From contig JAKAXD010000001.1 of assembly GCA_021816725.1 (NCBI GenBank), forward strand, positions 124,001 through 188,000: a stretch of 64,000 nt of DNA, given 5' to 3'. The position numbers and the translations under genes were made by a program. The notes under the pieces are model-generated. The model searched no databases and had not been told where the DNA came from. It was given only the letters and a program-made list of their open reading frames with translations. The DNA comes from Thermoplasmata archaeon (lineage in GTDB: Archaea > Thermoplasmatota > Thermoplasmata > Thermoplasmatales > GCA-001856825). Positions within the stretch are counted from its first letter, which is position 1; each line of letters begins with the position of its first letter. Positions 41,247 through 50,611 of this stretch are shown piece after piece.

Positions 41247-42398
41247 TTACTCGTTCAATACATCCCCATTTTCAAGTATTTTAGCCACTTCCGGTCTAAT
41301 TATCTCCTGAGGGATTTCCTGTCCGCTTTTCAGCATCTCCCTTATCTTTGTTTGACTAATTATCATCCTATCTTCCATACCATGCGGGCATACGCTTTCG
41401 GACGTTATCCCCCTGCACTTCTTGCAGTAGAATGTTTCCTTGAACTTCAATGGGATGATGCCGATGTCCAATTCATCAAATATCCTCTGGGCTGCGTACG
41501 GGTCATAATAATTCCCAACGCCCGCTTGATCCCTTCCAATTATGTAGTGGGTTGCACCGTAGTTCCTCCTTACTATAGCAAGGAAGATTGATGCCCTGGG
41601 GCCTGCATATCTCATTGTTATTGAGAGGGAGCCCATTAGCGTCTTCTCTGGTCTGTGATAATTCTTGAGCAGCGCATCGTATGTATCCAATATAACATTC
41701 GCCTTGTAGTCACCCTTCTTCAGCCTCCCAATGACCAGGTGTATGAAGAGGCCGTCTATGCCAGGTAACTCGAGGGATACCTTCTGCAGGTATTCATGTG
41801 CTACATGCGGAGGGTTCCTTGCCTGATATGCAACTACATTCTTCCATCCTCTTCTCGCAAACTCTTCCCTTATTTCAGAGGGGTGCTTCTCGTAACCTCC
41901 TCCCGGAAGTTCCGGTACCCTGAAAATCCTCACCCTTCCTGAAATCGCATAATCCCCATACTTCTCGAAAATATCCTGAACGTTCGGGTGCCTGGGATCA
42001 AGTGTTCCGTAAACGTCCTGAGCCACCTGTTTCTTATTCAACACGAATTTCGTCTCAACGTCCATTATCCCGTAAGGTCTTTCATTCTGGTCGAGTAATG
42101 CGATCTGCTCTCCTGCCGTCACCTTATCATTAGCGGAAGCATCCAAAGTAAATATTATCGGTATTGTCCAAGGAAGGTCATTTGGCATGGCCTTCCTCTT
42201 TAGAACACCCTCCAATTCCTCCTCATTCATGAAGCCTTCCAGAGGACTGTATGATCCATCTGCAAGTTTTAGTGAGTCATAGTAGAAATCGATGAAGGGT
42301 TTCACTGGAGTCATGCCCTTGAGTGAAGCGATGTGCTTTTCCTCATTTCCCAAATCCATCGAAATCTTCAGACTTCCTCCGTACGGCGTGTTAACCAT
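41247..42398 (-). CDS. sat: Sulfate adenylyltransferase (ATP sulfurylase)
   Basis: 383 residues. Makes APS from sulfate and ATP (or the reverse). Signatures visible are QARNPPHVAHEY (the QxRNPxH substrate loop), GRDQAGVGNYYDPY, and near the end a zinc site CKKCRGITSESVCPHG. Length matches the homo-oligomeric archaeal and bacterial form without a fused kinase. No APS reductase or kinase is adjacent, so assimilation or dissimilation cannot be told. The track starts at GTG five codons upstream; ATG 42398 is preferred, without a clear ribosome site. It is the first backbone gene after the tRNA. Confidence 0.95.
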   Translation of the reverse strand: MVNTPYGGSLKISMDLGNEEKHIASLKGMTPVKPFIDFYYDSLKLADGSYSPLEGFMNEEELEGVLKRKAMPNDLPWTIPIIFTLDASANDKVTAGEQIALLDQNERPYGIMDVETKFVLNKKQVAQDVYGTLDPRHPNVQDIFEKYGDYAISGRVRIFRVPELPGGGYEKHPSEIREEFARRGWKNVVAYQARNPPHVAHEYLQKVSLELPGIDGLFIHLVIGRLKKGDYKANVILDTYDALLKNYHRPEKTLMGSLSITMRYAGPRASIFLAIVRRNYGATHYIIGRDQAGVGNYYDPYAAQRIFDELDIGIIPLKFKETFYCKKCRGITSESVCPHGMEDRMIISQTKIREMLKSGQEIPQEIIRPEVAKILENGDVLNE

Positions 42399-42505
42399 AC
42401 ACCAGTTAAACACTATTCTTACTTGTATGTTGCCGTAATGAAGTTTAATTACCCAATTCCAGAATGATACTCTACTTAATTTGTAATTTCAATGAAAGAA
42501 ACTTT

Positions 42506-43627
42506 ATGAGTGAGTTGAGGTTCCCAGCGAAAATGGATGCACTTTGGTGGGGCGTATTCTCACTGAACTTTCTCCTTGCCGCTGGCGTTATGCTCACATA
42601 TCTAGGCAGGAGAAATAGGGAAGTTCCCGATGGGCTAAATGGAGGGACATCCGATCCTGGCAAGAGGGCTCTTGTGATCCTGCCAATCAAGGGTGTGGAT
42701 TACGAGTTAGAGAAAAATCTTGCGTCTCTGAAAGACCAGGAATACGACCCGTACGACATAGTTGCTATAGTGGACAGCGAGAATGACGGATCAGTGCCGT
42801 ATCTTAGGAATCAGAGGATCAGGTTCTCCATCGCAAGGGCGAACTGCATGAAATGCAGCGGAAAAGTAAGGGCTATTTACTCTGCGCTCCTGGAATTTCC
42901 GGATTACGATTATTACGTGGTTGCGGACTCAGACTTAAGGGCAAGCACAAGGTGGCTGAGCAACCTCCTGATCAACTTAAATGATCCTGATGTGGGGGCA
43001 GCGACCACATTTCCAGTATTCTTTCCAAATGGGGGGTATTGGAGCAAGTTGAAGATGTTCTGGGGGTTGGTTGGGCAGTCCATGATGGAGTCTAGCCTGA
43101 CAAGGTTCGTGTGGGGTGGATCAATGGCCTTCAGGAAGGATCTCATGGACGAAGCTTCGCTGAAGTCTTTTTCAGAATCTCTTTCTGACGATATTGCTGT
43201 CCTGAGGATTGTAAAGGAGAAAGGGTTGAGGGTCTCGTATGTTCCTAGATCAAGGCCGGAAATTCATTCGGCTGACAACTTCGGAACATTCGTCGAATGG
43301 GCAAACAGGCAAACAGCTTTTTCAATATATTCAACGAACAAGACTTTCATTTTCGGGATGGTGTACTACGTGGCCACGATTTACCTCATTCTTTCATCCA
43401 TAATCCTCTCCATTTTTGTAAGCATACTGTTCCTCGTATTCCTATTTCCATTCTTCTACAATTCCATCAACAGTCAAATGAAGGTACCTGTCAAAACTTG
43501 GTACTTTTTATCACTCACATTCATACTTCCGTTCGTCTACGTCTGGAATCTCATTTCCGGATTTACGAGGAGGAGTGTTACTTGGAGGGGTAACACATAC
43601 TCGCTCTCAAAAATGAACGGAAAATAG
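42506..43627 (+). CDS. Membrane glycosyltransferase, family 2 type
   Basis: 373 residues. An N-terminal helix (WWGVFSLNFLLAAGVMLTYL), then a GT-A domain with ALVILPIKG, the DSD metal motif in YYVVADSDLRAS, a WGGSMAFRKDL acceptor-side motif, and SDDIAVLRIV giving the catalytic Asp. The final motif is ANRQTAFS in place of QxxRW. Three or so helices close the protein. This is the layout of ceramide glucosyltransferase-like enzymes that add sugars to membrane lipids or polyprenols; the acceptor is unknown. ATG 42506 is chosen over the track start 14 codons upstream, which is a plain leader with no family match. Confidence 0.8.
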   Translation: MSELRFPAKMDALWWGVFSLNFLLAAGVMLTYLGRRNREVPDGLNGGTSDPGKRALVILPIKGVDYELEKNLASLKDQEYDPYDIVAIVDSENDGSVPYLRNQRIRFSIARANCMKCSGKVRAIYSALLEFPDYDYYVVADSDLRASTRWLSNLLINLNDPDVGAATTFPVFFPNGGYWSKLKMFWGLVGQSMMESSLTRFVWGGSMAFRKDLMDEASLKSFSESLSDDIAVLRIVKEKGLRVSYVPRSRPEIHSADNFGTFVEWANRQTAFSIYSTNKTFIFGMVYYVATIYLILSSIILSIFVSILFLVFLFPFFYNSINSQMKVPVKTWYFLSLTFILPFVYVWNLISGFTRRSVTWRGNTYSLSKMNGK

Positions 43628-43677
43628 ATTCATAGCTATCTCCCGTCGGAACTTGTTAGTAGGGTCTCCAGGATATT

Positions 43678-45360
43678 TTAAGCGTGTGCGAGCGAGCTTA
43701 CTGAGGAAAACTCCCTTCTCTGCTCCAGTCCATATCTCTTTACCTTTGATATGTCCACCCCTCTCTTCCTTGCTATGTCCTCGACAACCTTCATCATGAG
43801 GTAACCTCCGAAGGATATTATGGCCCCAGTTCCAGCCTTCACCAATAGGTTTCCACTGCCTTCAGATTTCCTCCTTGACGCCATCTTTGCAAGATGTCTG
43901 TACGATGCATAATACACTGCAAGCTCAGCCTCATTTAGAAGATCGGTGTCGAACTTCTTCGATGTCATTCTTCCCATGGGCACGTTCTGGAGGGGCGTGA
44001 CTGTAAATTCAAACGGCCTTCCATCATCTATGTTGGAGTTGCTCAGCCTATTGACCATTGCAACAGTATCCCACAGGTCATCGTCCGTTTCACCTGGCTG
44101 GCCAACCTGGAGCGTGAATGCTGATCTCCAGTAGTACTTTGTCTCGTTGTAGACCCCTTGCCAGACAATCTCTTCCCAGCTACCGTCAACACCAATTTTC
44201 AGGGGCATCGTCTTGTTTGGCATGTGCTTCTTTGCCAGTGACTCGCTACCCGTCTCGAGTCCTGTCTGAATTCCAATCCAGTTGTCTGGTCCTGCCTTGA
44301 GTATTTTTGATAACTTGTCCATCAATTCGGGGAATCCAGAAGGTATCGATATCCTCCCGTGAGTGGGATTAGACCCTGAAACTCCCGGGGTATCCATCAC
44401 AAGCTTGAACATGTCTGTTAGAGCATCTTCATTTGGTCTGAAGAAATTGTCGTGCTTATAACCCCATATATCGTCAGAATGGAGCCACACATGGCTGTTC
44501 CCTCCCTTCCTTAGATTTACATCTATTTCCGCACTTATCATTTCAGGTGTGTAGTATCTCAATGGCCTGAGCGTGACTTCACAGAAATCGCAGCCAACGC
44601 CGCACCCCCTCATGACCTCGATCATCCCCTTCATTGCAGGGTTGACTATAGTTGGTATCTCCTCTAACCTAGGATATAGCTTTCCGGTCAGCGTCCTTGA
44701 CAGTATCTTGTTGTCCTGCCTGTAGCTTCTGCTGAATTTATCGTCATACTCCGTGTACCCCTTGTAGAAGAGTTTCGGGTCTATGTCGTCATGCGCGACC
44801 TGTTCGAAAAGGTCAGGAAGAATGTCGTCCGCCTCGCCGGAGAATGCATAATCTATCCCTTCATTGTCTAGCTCTGACCTCATCTGGAAGAATTCCAGGA
44901 CGCCAGGTCCTCCAACAAGCAGTTTTGCCTTCTTTCCCTTTCTTGCTGCATTTATCTTTGCAATAAGGGCTTCCCATTCCTTCCTTACCCATGCGTATGG
45001 GTCTCCTCCGAAGAGAACTAAGTAGGACATTGTCGTTGGCCCCAAGCCAAGTGGGTCCATGGTACTTACGCCGATGACCTCAGTGTCATCCTTTATTGCA
45101 TTTTCTATGCTTTCGTTCTGGGCAACGTAAATGTCTTCCCTCTTATTCTTCCTTAGCAGGGATGCTTCAATCTTTCTTACGGCGTAGGATGTATGGACCG
45201 GCTGTCCATCACTGAGCATTGGGTATGGAGGCCCCTTCAGAAAGTTGAATATCGGTGCAGGTACTTTTGAGACTGGCGCAGATGGTAAGAAATCAAGTAG
45301 AGGGAAGTCCCTATAACCGTACATCAAAGTGTTATCTGATATCAGTACATACTTAGCCAA
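43678..45360 (-). CDS. Radical SAM protein with B12-binding-like N-terminus
   Basis: 560 residues. The 4Fe-4S motif CGVGCDFC (CxxxCxxC) is near residue 255 in MRGCGVGCDFCEVTLRP. The N-terminal 200 residues look like a cobalamin-binding Rossmann domain (TEVIGVSTMDPLGLGP...LLVGGPGVLEF...YAFSGEADD). Such proteins catalyse methylations or rearrangements through a 5'-deoxyadenosyl radical. The reaction is unknown; the form with B12 domain plus radical SAM is common in archaea. TTG start supported by GAGGT seven bases upstream. It is a single gene, convergent with the glycosyltransferase. Confidence 0.85.
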   Translation of the reverse strand: MAKYVLISDNTLMYGYRDFPLLDFLPSAPVSKVPAPIFNFLKGPPYPMLSDGQPVHTSYAVRKIEASLLRKNKREDIYVAQNESIENAIKDDTEVIGVSTMDPLGLGPTTMSYLVLFGGDPYAWVRKEWEALIAKINAARKGKKAKLLVGGPGVLEFFQMRSELDNEGIDYAFSGEADDILPDLFEQVAHDDIDPKLFYKGYTEYDDKFSRSYRQDNKILSRTLTGKLYPRLEEIPTIVNPAMKGMIEVMRGCGVGCDFCEVTLRPLRYYTPEMISAEIDVNLRKGGNSHVWLHSDDIWGYKHDNFFRPNEDALTDMFKLVMDTPGVSGSNPTHGRISIPSGFPELMDKLSKILKAGPDNWIGIQTGLETGSESLAKKHMPNKTMPLKIGVDGSWEEIVWQGVYNETKYYWRSAFTLQVGQPGETDDDLWDTVAMVNRLSNSNIDDGRPFEFTVTPLQNVPMGRMTSKKFDTDLLNEAELAVYYASYRHLAKMASRRKSEGSGNLLVKAGTGAIISFGGYLMMKVVEDIARKRGVDISKVKRYGLEQRREFSSVSSLAHA

Positions 45361-45449
45361 TCTAATTACCTCTTGTTGCTGAAGAGATTTCGGGACCGTT
45401 TATTAATTTTTCTTACTGGTATATATAAAATAGGGGCTTCGGAACGGAG

Positions 45450-46463
45450 TCACGCCTTATTCGGTTCTATCACTATAACTGCATCCCAGTTCATTATTGT
45501 GTCACCTTTTGGTCTGATCTTCAAATCATTTTCTGACTTGAATGCAAGGACTGCACTGCCTTCCCTCTCTAACTCATCATAGACTTCCTTGCACTTCTTC
45601 CCCCTGAACTTTGATTCAAGGGCATACTCCCTAATCCTGTTGCCTTTGTCCCCTCTGAGCAGTTCATACATGAGCTTGCTCACTCCTGGTGACGTAACGG
45701 CATTTGCAAGAAGGAGGGTAGACATGGATCCCCTGACTACTACCTCGTTCACCCCCACCAGGAGAGCATGATCCCTGTTTTCTTCCTTCAGCAGCTCAGC
45801 CACTATGTACGCATCGCCTCGAACTTTCCTTATGACCATGGATGTAAGGATTGACTTCGCATCTGCTGAAGAAGGGTCATTAATGCCCTTCTCCGGAAGG
45901 ACGACTATCTTGGACGACTTTGATATGCCCGCCAGGTCCAGGTCTCTCTCAATTGAGCATTTACCTTTGAGGAAGCTGTAATTTACCTTATGAAGTTTTG
46001 GGTCTTCTGAATCAACAAGAACAACGTCCATCCCATTGTTGTTAATCTCCTCTATAAGTTCTGTCAGTCCTTCAACAGAGTTGCATATTATCACATGTTC
46101 TTTCATTCTAATCCTCCTTTCTCCGAGTTTAGCTGCCACGTTCATCTCCACAAGGTTAGCGCCGATAGAAGCAGTAAGTATTCCCAGGCTCCCGATACCT
46201 ACCAGCATAATGAACATGCCGTTGACTTTGCCCCAGAAGCTGACTATCGGCACATCACCGTAACCAACCGTGGTTATAGTTTGCACAACCCACCATAAGC
46301 TTTCGAAAAGTGAGTGAATGCCGGAAGCATTGAACGGATTCTCTATGTAGAACTCTGATATCGTTCCATAAATCACCACAATGAACGTTGAAGCTATGGC
46401 ACCATAGAAGGCACCCTCCAGCTTCTTCCTTAGTTTTCTGAAAAGTAAGACGAATGGAAACAT
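45450..46463 (-). CDS. Potassium channel with RCK domain
   Basis: 337 residues: a first membrane helix (YGAIASTFIVVIYGTISEF), pore helix and selectivity filter TVGYGDV, second helix (GMFIMLVGIGSLGILTASIGANL), then a cytosolic RCK/TrkA-N Rossmann domain (HVIICNSVEGLTELIEEI) and a C-terminal TrkA-C-like part (LKIRPKGDTIMNWDAVIVI). The architecture is that of MthK-like ligand-gated K+ channels. In an acidophile K+ flow would help set membrane potential. The gene stands alone between divergent neighbours. Confidence 0.9.
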   Translation of the reverse strand: MFPFVLLFRKLRKKLEGAFYGAIASTFIVVIYGTISEFYIENPFNASGIHSLFESLWWVVQTITTVGYGDVPIVSFWGKVNGMFIMLVGIGSLGILTASIGANLVEMNVAAKLGERRIRMKEHVIICNSVEGLTELIEEINNNGMDVVLVDSEDPKLHKVNYSFLKGKCSIERDLDLAGISKSSKIVVLPEKGINDPSSADAKSILTSMVIRKVRGDAYIVAELLKEENRDHALLVGVNEVVVRGSMSTLLLANAVTSPGVSKLMYELLRGDKGNRIREYALESKFRGKKCKEVYDELEREGSAVLAFKSENDLKIRPKGDTIMNWDAVIVIEPNKA

Positions 46464-46639
46464 GGCGTAGAAAATCTAACTGTTGCAGATATTTCTAAAT
46501 TTCGGTGCGTTTTCAATCACATAGTAACATTTCATTCTCCCAAAAGTTCAGTGAATCGTGAAATATTGATGTACTTGCTATAAGAAATAATGGAAATATA
46601 TTGGCAAAGACTAAAAAGTCTATTTTTATCTATTATCAA

Positions 46640-47347
46640 ATGAAGGTCCTGATTTTCAGCGATATTCACTCAAACCTATATGCGCTGAACGAGATTGTGA
46701 GGAGGGAAAGGTTCGACGAAGCTGTATTCCTCGGGGATATTGTTGATTATGGGAGTATGCCGCTGGAAACTGTTGACGAGGTGAGGAGGTTATCCAAATA
46801 TATCGTTTCGGGGAACCACGACTATGCTGCAGCATTCAACAAGGATTGCCTCTGCTCCCAGGAAAATCACGAACTTTCGGTTTACACAAGGGAGAATATC
46901 ACCATGAAGGACCTTGGGAAGAAGGAGGTTGATTTCCTCCAGTCTCTGCCAACGTCACTTGACATCGAGTTGGATGGATCACCTTTCCATCTAGTCCATG
47001 GGGCACCTTCCGACCCCCTCTACGGCTACCTTTTCCCATGGAAGGTTTCAAACGATATGCTGAAGGGTCCTATGAGCTTCACGAATGAACCTGGAAATTT
47101 CCTCGTGGGGCATACTCACTACCAGTTTCTCTTGAATTTCGGAGGCAACCTAATAGTGAATCCAGGCTCCTCAGGACAACCGAGGGACGGGAACCCAAAA
47201 CCGTCCTATGCGATATATGATACAGACAACAATTCATTCGAGATGAAACGCTTCAGCTATGACAGGTCTCGACTGAAGTCAGACCTCAAGAGGAGGGTGA
47301 ATGACCAAAAGCAACTTGAAAAGCTTTACAAGCTATTCAAGCTCTAA
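46640..47347 (+). CDS. Metallophosphoesterase (YfcE/MJ0936 type)
   Basis: 235 residues with the calcineurin-like set in order: FSDIHSN (DxH), GDIVDYG (GDxxDxG), SGNHDY (GNHD), VHGAPSDP, and GHTHYQF (GHTH). These bind two metals and cleave phosphodiesters; the natural substrate is unknown. The canonical family start is MKVLIFSDIHSN, so ATG 46640 is used rather than the TTG 13 codons upstream. Convergent with the ArcS gene, with 3 bases between stops. Confidence 0.9.
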   Translation: MKVLIFSDIHSNLYALNEIVRRERFDEAVFLGDIVDYGSMPLETVDEVRRLSKYIVSGNHDYAAAFNKDCLCSQENHELSVYTRENITMKDLGKKEVDFLQSLPTSLDIELDGSPFHLVHGAPSDPLYGYLFPWKVSNDMLKGPMSFTNEPGNFLVGHTHYQFLLNFGGNLIVNPGSSGQPRDGNPKPSYAIYDTDNNSFEMKRFSYDRSRLKSDLKRRVNDQKQLEKLYKLFKL

Positions 47348-47350
47348 TTC

Positions 47351-48814
47351 TCAGTCGTCAGTGTCGAAATAGGAAACGTCGCTCACTCCTATACCCTTAC
47401 TCTCAAATGCAAGGTCAAAACCGGATATCTGTGAAACGCCTCTACCCACCGGTGAACCATCCTTCACAAGGACAACTTCCATCCCAGGTTTCACGTCATC
47501 TGAGACCCCCTTTATCCCTGGTATGAAAAGGTTGTCCCCCTTGAATATCCCCTCAGTTTCCACCATCCTCTTCCCCTCCTTGAGAAGAATTTCAGCAAGG
47601 CCCCTCATCATCCTTATCCCAGAAACAGTCCTTATAAGAATGGGCGAATCGTTCATGAGGACGAACCTCCTGTTCCCCTCCTTCCTCTGGCCCAACGATT
47701 CAGGCTCAATGTCCAAACCATAAAGAAATTTAAGGACGTTCGAATATTCTGCAGCCTCTTTTCTTTTCCTGTTCCCGGACACTCTGTGAGAAAGCATGAT
47801 CTTTGAAAGTTTCTCCGAATTCTCAAAATTTATGCTGCCAGTGATCCCTTCAGCGCCCTCGAACAGTTCAAGTATTTCTCCCTCCTCCTTCGGGAGGATG
47901 TAGAATATGGAAGAATATTTCTTGTCCCTGAAATAATCATTTGAAAGGTTGTACAGCACTCTCTTTTCCTCTTCAAACCAGTGTCCGGTGACGGGTATAT
48001 CGTAGTACATAGCTGGGAAGAAAGATTCAATCTCTCGTGGAACCAGGCCTAGAGGGCTTGTAACTATGACCTCCTGAATCCCGCTGATGTACGGGCCGAT
48101 GAAGGAGTGGAGGATCCTGTGCGTCTTCGACCTTGAATAGGGTTTTATCGCGGAACACGGTATCAGGAGCAGTTTGTCTGCGGTCTGCCTGAGTGCCTGG
48201 ACCCTTGTCCTGTAATCTACAATCTCTGGCCTGTATATGCCCTCTACGCTCGTCGCCATGATCTTTTTCGGCCTGTAGTCCATATATCTGTCCATGAAGC
48301 CGTAGAATTCCATGTCAAAAATCCTGAGGACCTCCTTGGAGAAGTTGGAGAAGCTGTGATTTTCCACGAGTTCCCTGAACTTCCCATTCTCAAGGGAAAG
48401 ATGAATGAGGTCCAGGACCCTCGTCCTTTCTGCGTTGTTCTTGTCATTACATCCTTCTCCTTCGTAAGTGCCGAATTCGCTAACGCACTTTCCATCACCG
48501 AGCAATCTGATGGGTGAATCGTCAAGTAAATCTATCCCTGCGTAAAATAGAACGGGATAGTCGTTCGGGAGACCAAAACCTGGAAGATATACCAGCTTGT
48601 CGGGGAAGCTAGCTTTTATTTCTGTTACAGTCTTCACGAGTTCCCGGGCGTTAAGCCTGTTGATGCGGTTGATTGTCACAACATTCCCGCTCACATAAAC
48701 TCGATCCTTCCGCGTTACCAGGTCCTGTCTCTTGAACGGTAGTTTGTCTGCGCTTAGAACGTCAGGGATTTTGAAGCCAAAGAATTCACCGTATCTCCTA
48801 GCAAGATACCTCAT
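47351..48814 (-). CDS. arcS: Archaeosine synthase, ArcS-type
   Basis: 487 residues. Archaeosine is made at tRNA position 15 by TGT and an ArcS-type enzyme that converts the nitrile of preQ0. The N-terminal half is a TGT-like barrel (VYLPGFGLPNDYPVLFYAGIDLLDDS), the middle holds LLIPCSAIKPYSRSKTH, typical of the ArcS core, and the C-terminal 75 residues are a PUA domain (IKGVSDDVKPGMEVVLVKDGSPVGRG). Euryarchaeal ArcS can be split; here it is one chain. ATG 48814 lies far from any TATA box seen. No queuosine or preQ0 gene is next to it. Confidence 0.85.
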   Translation of the reverse strand: MRYLARRYGEFFGFKIPDVLSADKLPFKRQDLVTRKDRVYVSGNVVTINRINRLNARELVKTVTEIKASFPDKLVYLPGFGLPNDYPVLFYAGIDLLDDSPIRLLGDGKCVSEFGTYEGEGCNDKNNAERTRVLDLIHLSLENGKFRELVENHSFSNFSKEVLRIFDMEFYGFMDRYMDYRPKKIMATSVEGIYRPEIVDYRTRVQALRQTADKLLLIPCSAIKPYSRSKTHRILHSFIGPYISGIQEVIVTSPLGLVPREIESFFPAMYYDIPVTGHWFEEEKRVLYNLSNDYFRDKKYSSIFYILPKEEGEILELFEGAEGITGSINFENSEKLSKIMLSHRVSGNRKRKEAAEYSNVLKFLYGLDIEPESLGQRKEGNRRFVLMNDSPILIRTVSGIRMMRGLAEILLKEGKRMVETEGIFKGDNLFIPGIKGVSDDVKPGMEVVLVKDGSPVGRGVSQISGFDLAFESKGIGVSDVSYFDTDD

Positions 48815-48887
48815 ACGCAGAACCTTAGTCCAAAAAACTTACCGGCTAATTAACCTTCACTGTGATTATTTTGTAACAGAGGGCTGT

Positions 48888-49757
48888 TCAGAATGAACCG
48901 AAATTCAGGATAATGAGGCCGAATTCCCCCTGGGAGTGGATGAACCCCTGCCTGAAGTCTATGTTCCCCAACCTGTTCTTCACCTTCTTGACGAACTGGA
49001 TCACGTCGTTTGAATCCACGTCGCTCCCTATCTCAAGTACCATGTAAATCCTCTTTATCTTCTCCCTGGGAAGCTTGTTGACTTCTTCAAAAAGGTCCCT
49101 CTCTGCTATGCTGAAGTTGACGAACGGGTAAGTGAAACTGGATACCTTCACCGGTCCGTAAAGGTTGGTAAGCATCTTAATGTCGTGAAGTGATATCCCA
49201 AGAGCAGTTGAATTATCCACCACCTTGGCGATGCTGACAACTTTCTGCCAGATGTGTTTGTAATATCTGTTGTTTATGTCAAGTAGCCTCTGATTTTTGG
49301 AATCTGAAAGAAGGTACTCAGAATCCACGAATTCCAGCATGTCAAGGTCCCCCCTGAACCGCTGAACCTTTTCCAGCTCCCTCTTCCTGTCCGCGCCTAT
49401 CGGAATGATCGGGAAGAATCCCATGAATGCGCCCGTTGACCTCAGTATCTTCAAGAGCGGCGGTATTACGGCTTCCTGAAATCGTCCCTCCGCCTGGGCG
49501 ACAATGAATACAATGTTCGCTGAAAAATTGTCAAGAATAGTTTTCCTTTCCATTCCTAGAAGATCTGACACTGCAGGACCGAACCCGCCGTCAAACTCCT
49601 TCATCTGGAGGGCGTTATCTACCTTGCATTCCATCACGCTCTCCGGATTGTAGTCTAATCCTGATGTGAGCGTGTCCCCATTGAAATATGCAGCAATTGC
49701 AATTCCCAGGTGCCCAACCCCAAGAACCCTAACGTTGCCAAGCTTGACGTCAGCCAT
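48888..49757 (-). CDS. Divergent FtsZ/tubulin-like protein
   Basis: 289 residues. Starts with a Rossmann-type GVGHLGIAIAAYF and keeps the FtsZ order: a loop KEFDGGFGPAVSDLL, then ANIVFIVAQAEGRFQEAVIPPLLKILRSTGAFMGFFPIIP, then LEFVDSEYLLSDS, and a C-terminal domain ending FGLIILNF. The tubulin signature GGGTGTG should fall at AQAEGRFQ and is absent, so GTP hydrolysis of the usual type is doubtful. It is short, lacking the usual C-terminal tail. Its start overlaps the double-RHH gene by 8 bases. RHH genes next to ftsZ are known in euryarchaea (CdrS-ftsZ2 in haloarchaea), supporting a cell-division role. Confidence 0.6.
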   Translation of the reverse strand: MADVKLGNVRVLGVGHLGIAIAAYFNGDTLTSGLDYNPESVMECKVDNALQMKEFDGGFGPAVSDLLGMERKTILDNFSANIVFIVAQAEGRFQEAVIPPLLKILRSTGAFMGFFPIIPIGADRKRELEKVQRFRGDLDMLEFVDSEYLLSDSKNQRLLDINNRYYKHIWQKVVSIAKVVDNSTALGISLHDIKMLTNLYGPVKVSSFTYPFVNFSIAERDLFEEVNKLPREKIKRIYMVLEIGSDVDSNDVIQFVKKVKNRLGNIDFRQGFIHSQGEFGLIILNFGSF

Positions 49758-50091
49758 TATTCGCAGCTCTGGATAGCTGTTCCTTCTCGAGCTCTCTAAT
49801 CTTGTCCCTAATGTAGTCCCTTACGGCTGTCCTTATCAGGTCTTCTCCGTCTACTGCCATTCCCTTGTTGACTATGACGTCTATGTTTTCCACTTCATTC
49901 CTTGGAAGTCTCAGTGTCATCTTCTTGGATGGACCAGTGCTTGTCAGCTCGTCAAGGTGGGACTCTATCGCTTCTCTTATGAACTCGGAAATATTCTTGA
50001 ACTTACCTTCTTCTATCAGCTCGTTGATCTTGTTGACGGCACCGAGCGAGAGACGTACAGTAATTCGAGACTGGTCTGGTAGATCAGACAT
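49750..50091 (-). CDS. Double ribbon-helix-helix regulator
   Basis: 113 residues with two RHH units: RITVRLSLGAVNKINELIEEGKFKNISEFIREAIESHL and MTLRLPRNEVENIDVIVNKGMAVDGEDLIRTAVRDYI. Two tandem units in one chain make a pseudo-dimer able to bind one operator half. It overlaps the FtsZ-like gene and probably controls its own operon. It may correspond to the CdrS/CdrL group of division regulators; this is inference from context. Confidence 0.8.
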   Translation of the reverse strand: MSDLPDQSRITVRLSLGAVNKINELIEEGKFKNISEFIREAIESHLDELTSTGPSKKMTLRLPRNEVENIDVIVNKGMAVDGEDLIRTAVRDYIRDKIRELEKEQLSRAANNG

Positions 50092-50242
50092 TTAACATCC
50101 TACTCCTGACTTTCTGTCAGACATATATCATTTTCTAAATATTTAACCTTTAAATTAATTCTCATTGTAATATTTATATTTATATATTTTTAAATGAGGC
50201 TAATGAGCAAAGGTATTATCGGAATAAGCAATTATAATTGCA

Positions 50243-50611
50243 ATGATGGGCGGGCGGATGAATGATAGGCAGATCAGGCGGATGATGCAGCAGGCAGGCA
50301 TTAAATCAAGTGAAATGGATGGAGTCATTCAGGTGGACTTCATATTTAGCGACAGGAAAATTTCTGTGAAAGGCCCTCAGGTGACAATCCTGGACATACA
50401 GGGTACAAGGACGTACCAGGTTGTAGGGGGTGAGGAGGTCACTGGTGATGTCGGAGTAGCAGCAAAATCAAAGGATACAGACATCAACGAGGATGACCTA
50501 AACCTGGTTATGCAGAAGACGGGCGTTGACAGGGAGAAGGGGATAGAGGCTCTTAGGAAGAATGGCTATAAGCCCGCCGAAGCCATTATCGCCCTGATGA
50601 CTGGCAAATGA
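50243..50611 (+). CDS. nac: Archaeal nascent polypeptide-associated complex protein (NAC)
   Basis: 122 residues. A NAC domain (ISVKGPQVTILDIQGTRTYQVVG) with an N-terminal basic ribosome-binding segment (RQIRRMMQQAGIKS), and a C-terminal UBA domain (NEDDLNLVMQKTGVDREKGIEALRKNGYKPAEAIIALM). Archaeal NAC is a homodimer of this alpha-type chain that binds nascent chains at the ribosome. An ATG 3 bases later could also start it. Its stop overlaps the CCA enzyme gene by 4 bases. Divergent from the RHH gene across an A-T-rich spacer. Confidence 0.95.
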   Translation: MMGGRMNDRQIRRMMQQAGIKSSEMDGVIQVDFIFSDRKISVKGPQVTILDIQGTRTYQVVGGEEVTGDVGVAAKSKDTDINEDDLNLVMQKTGVDREKGIEALRKNGYKPAEAIIALMTGK

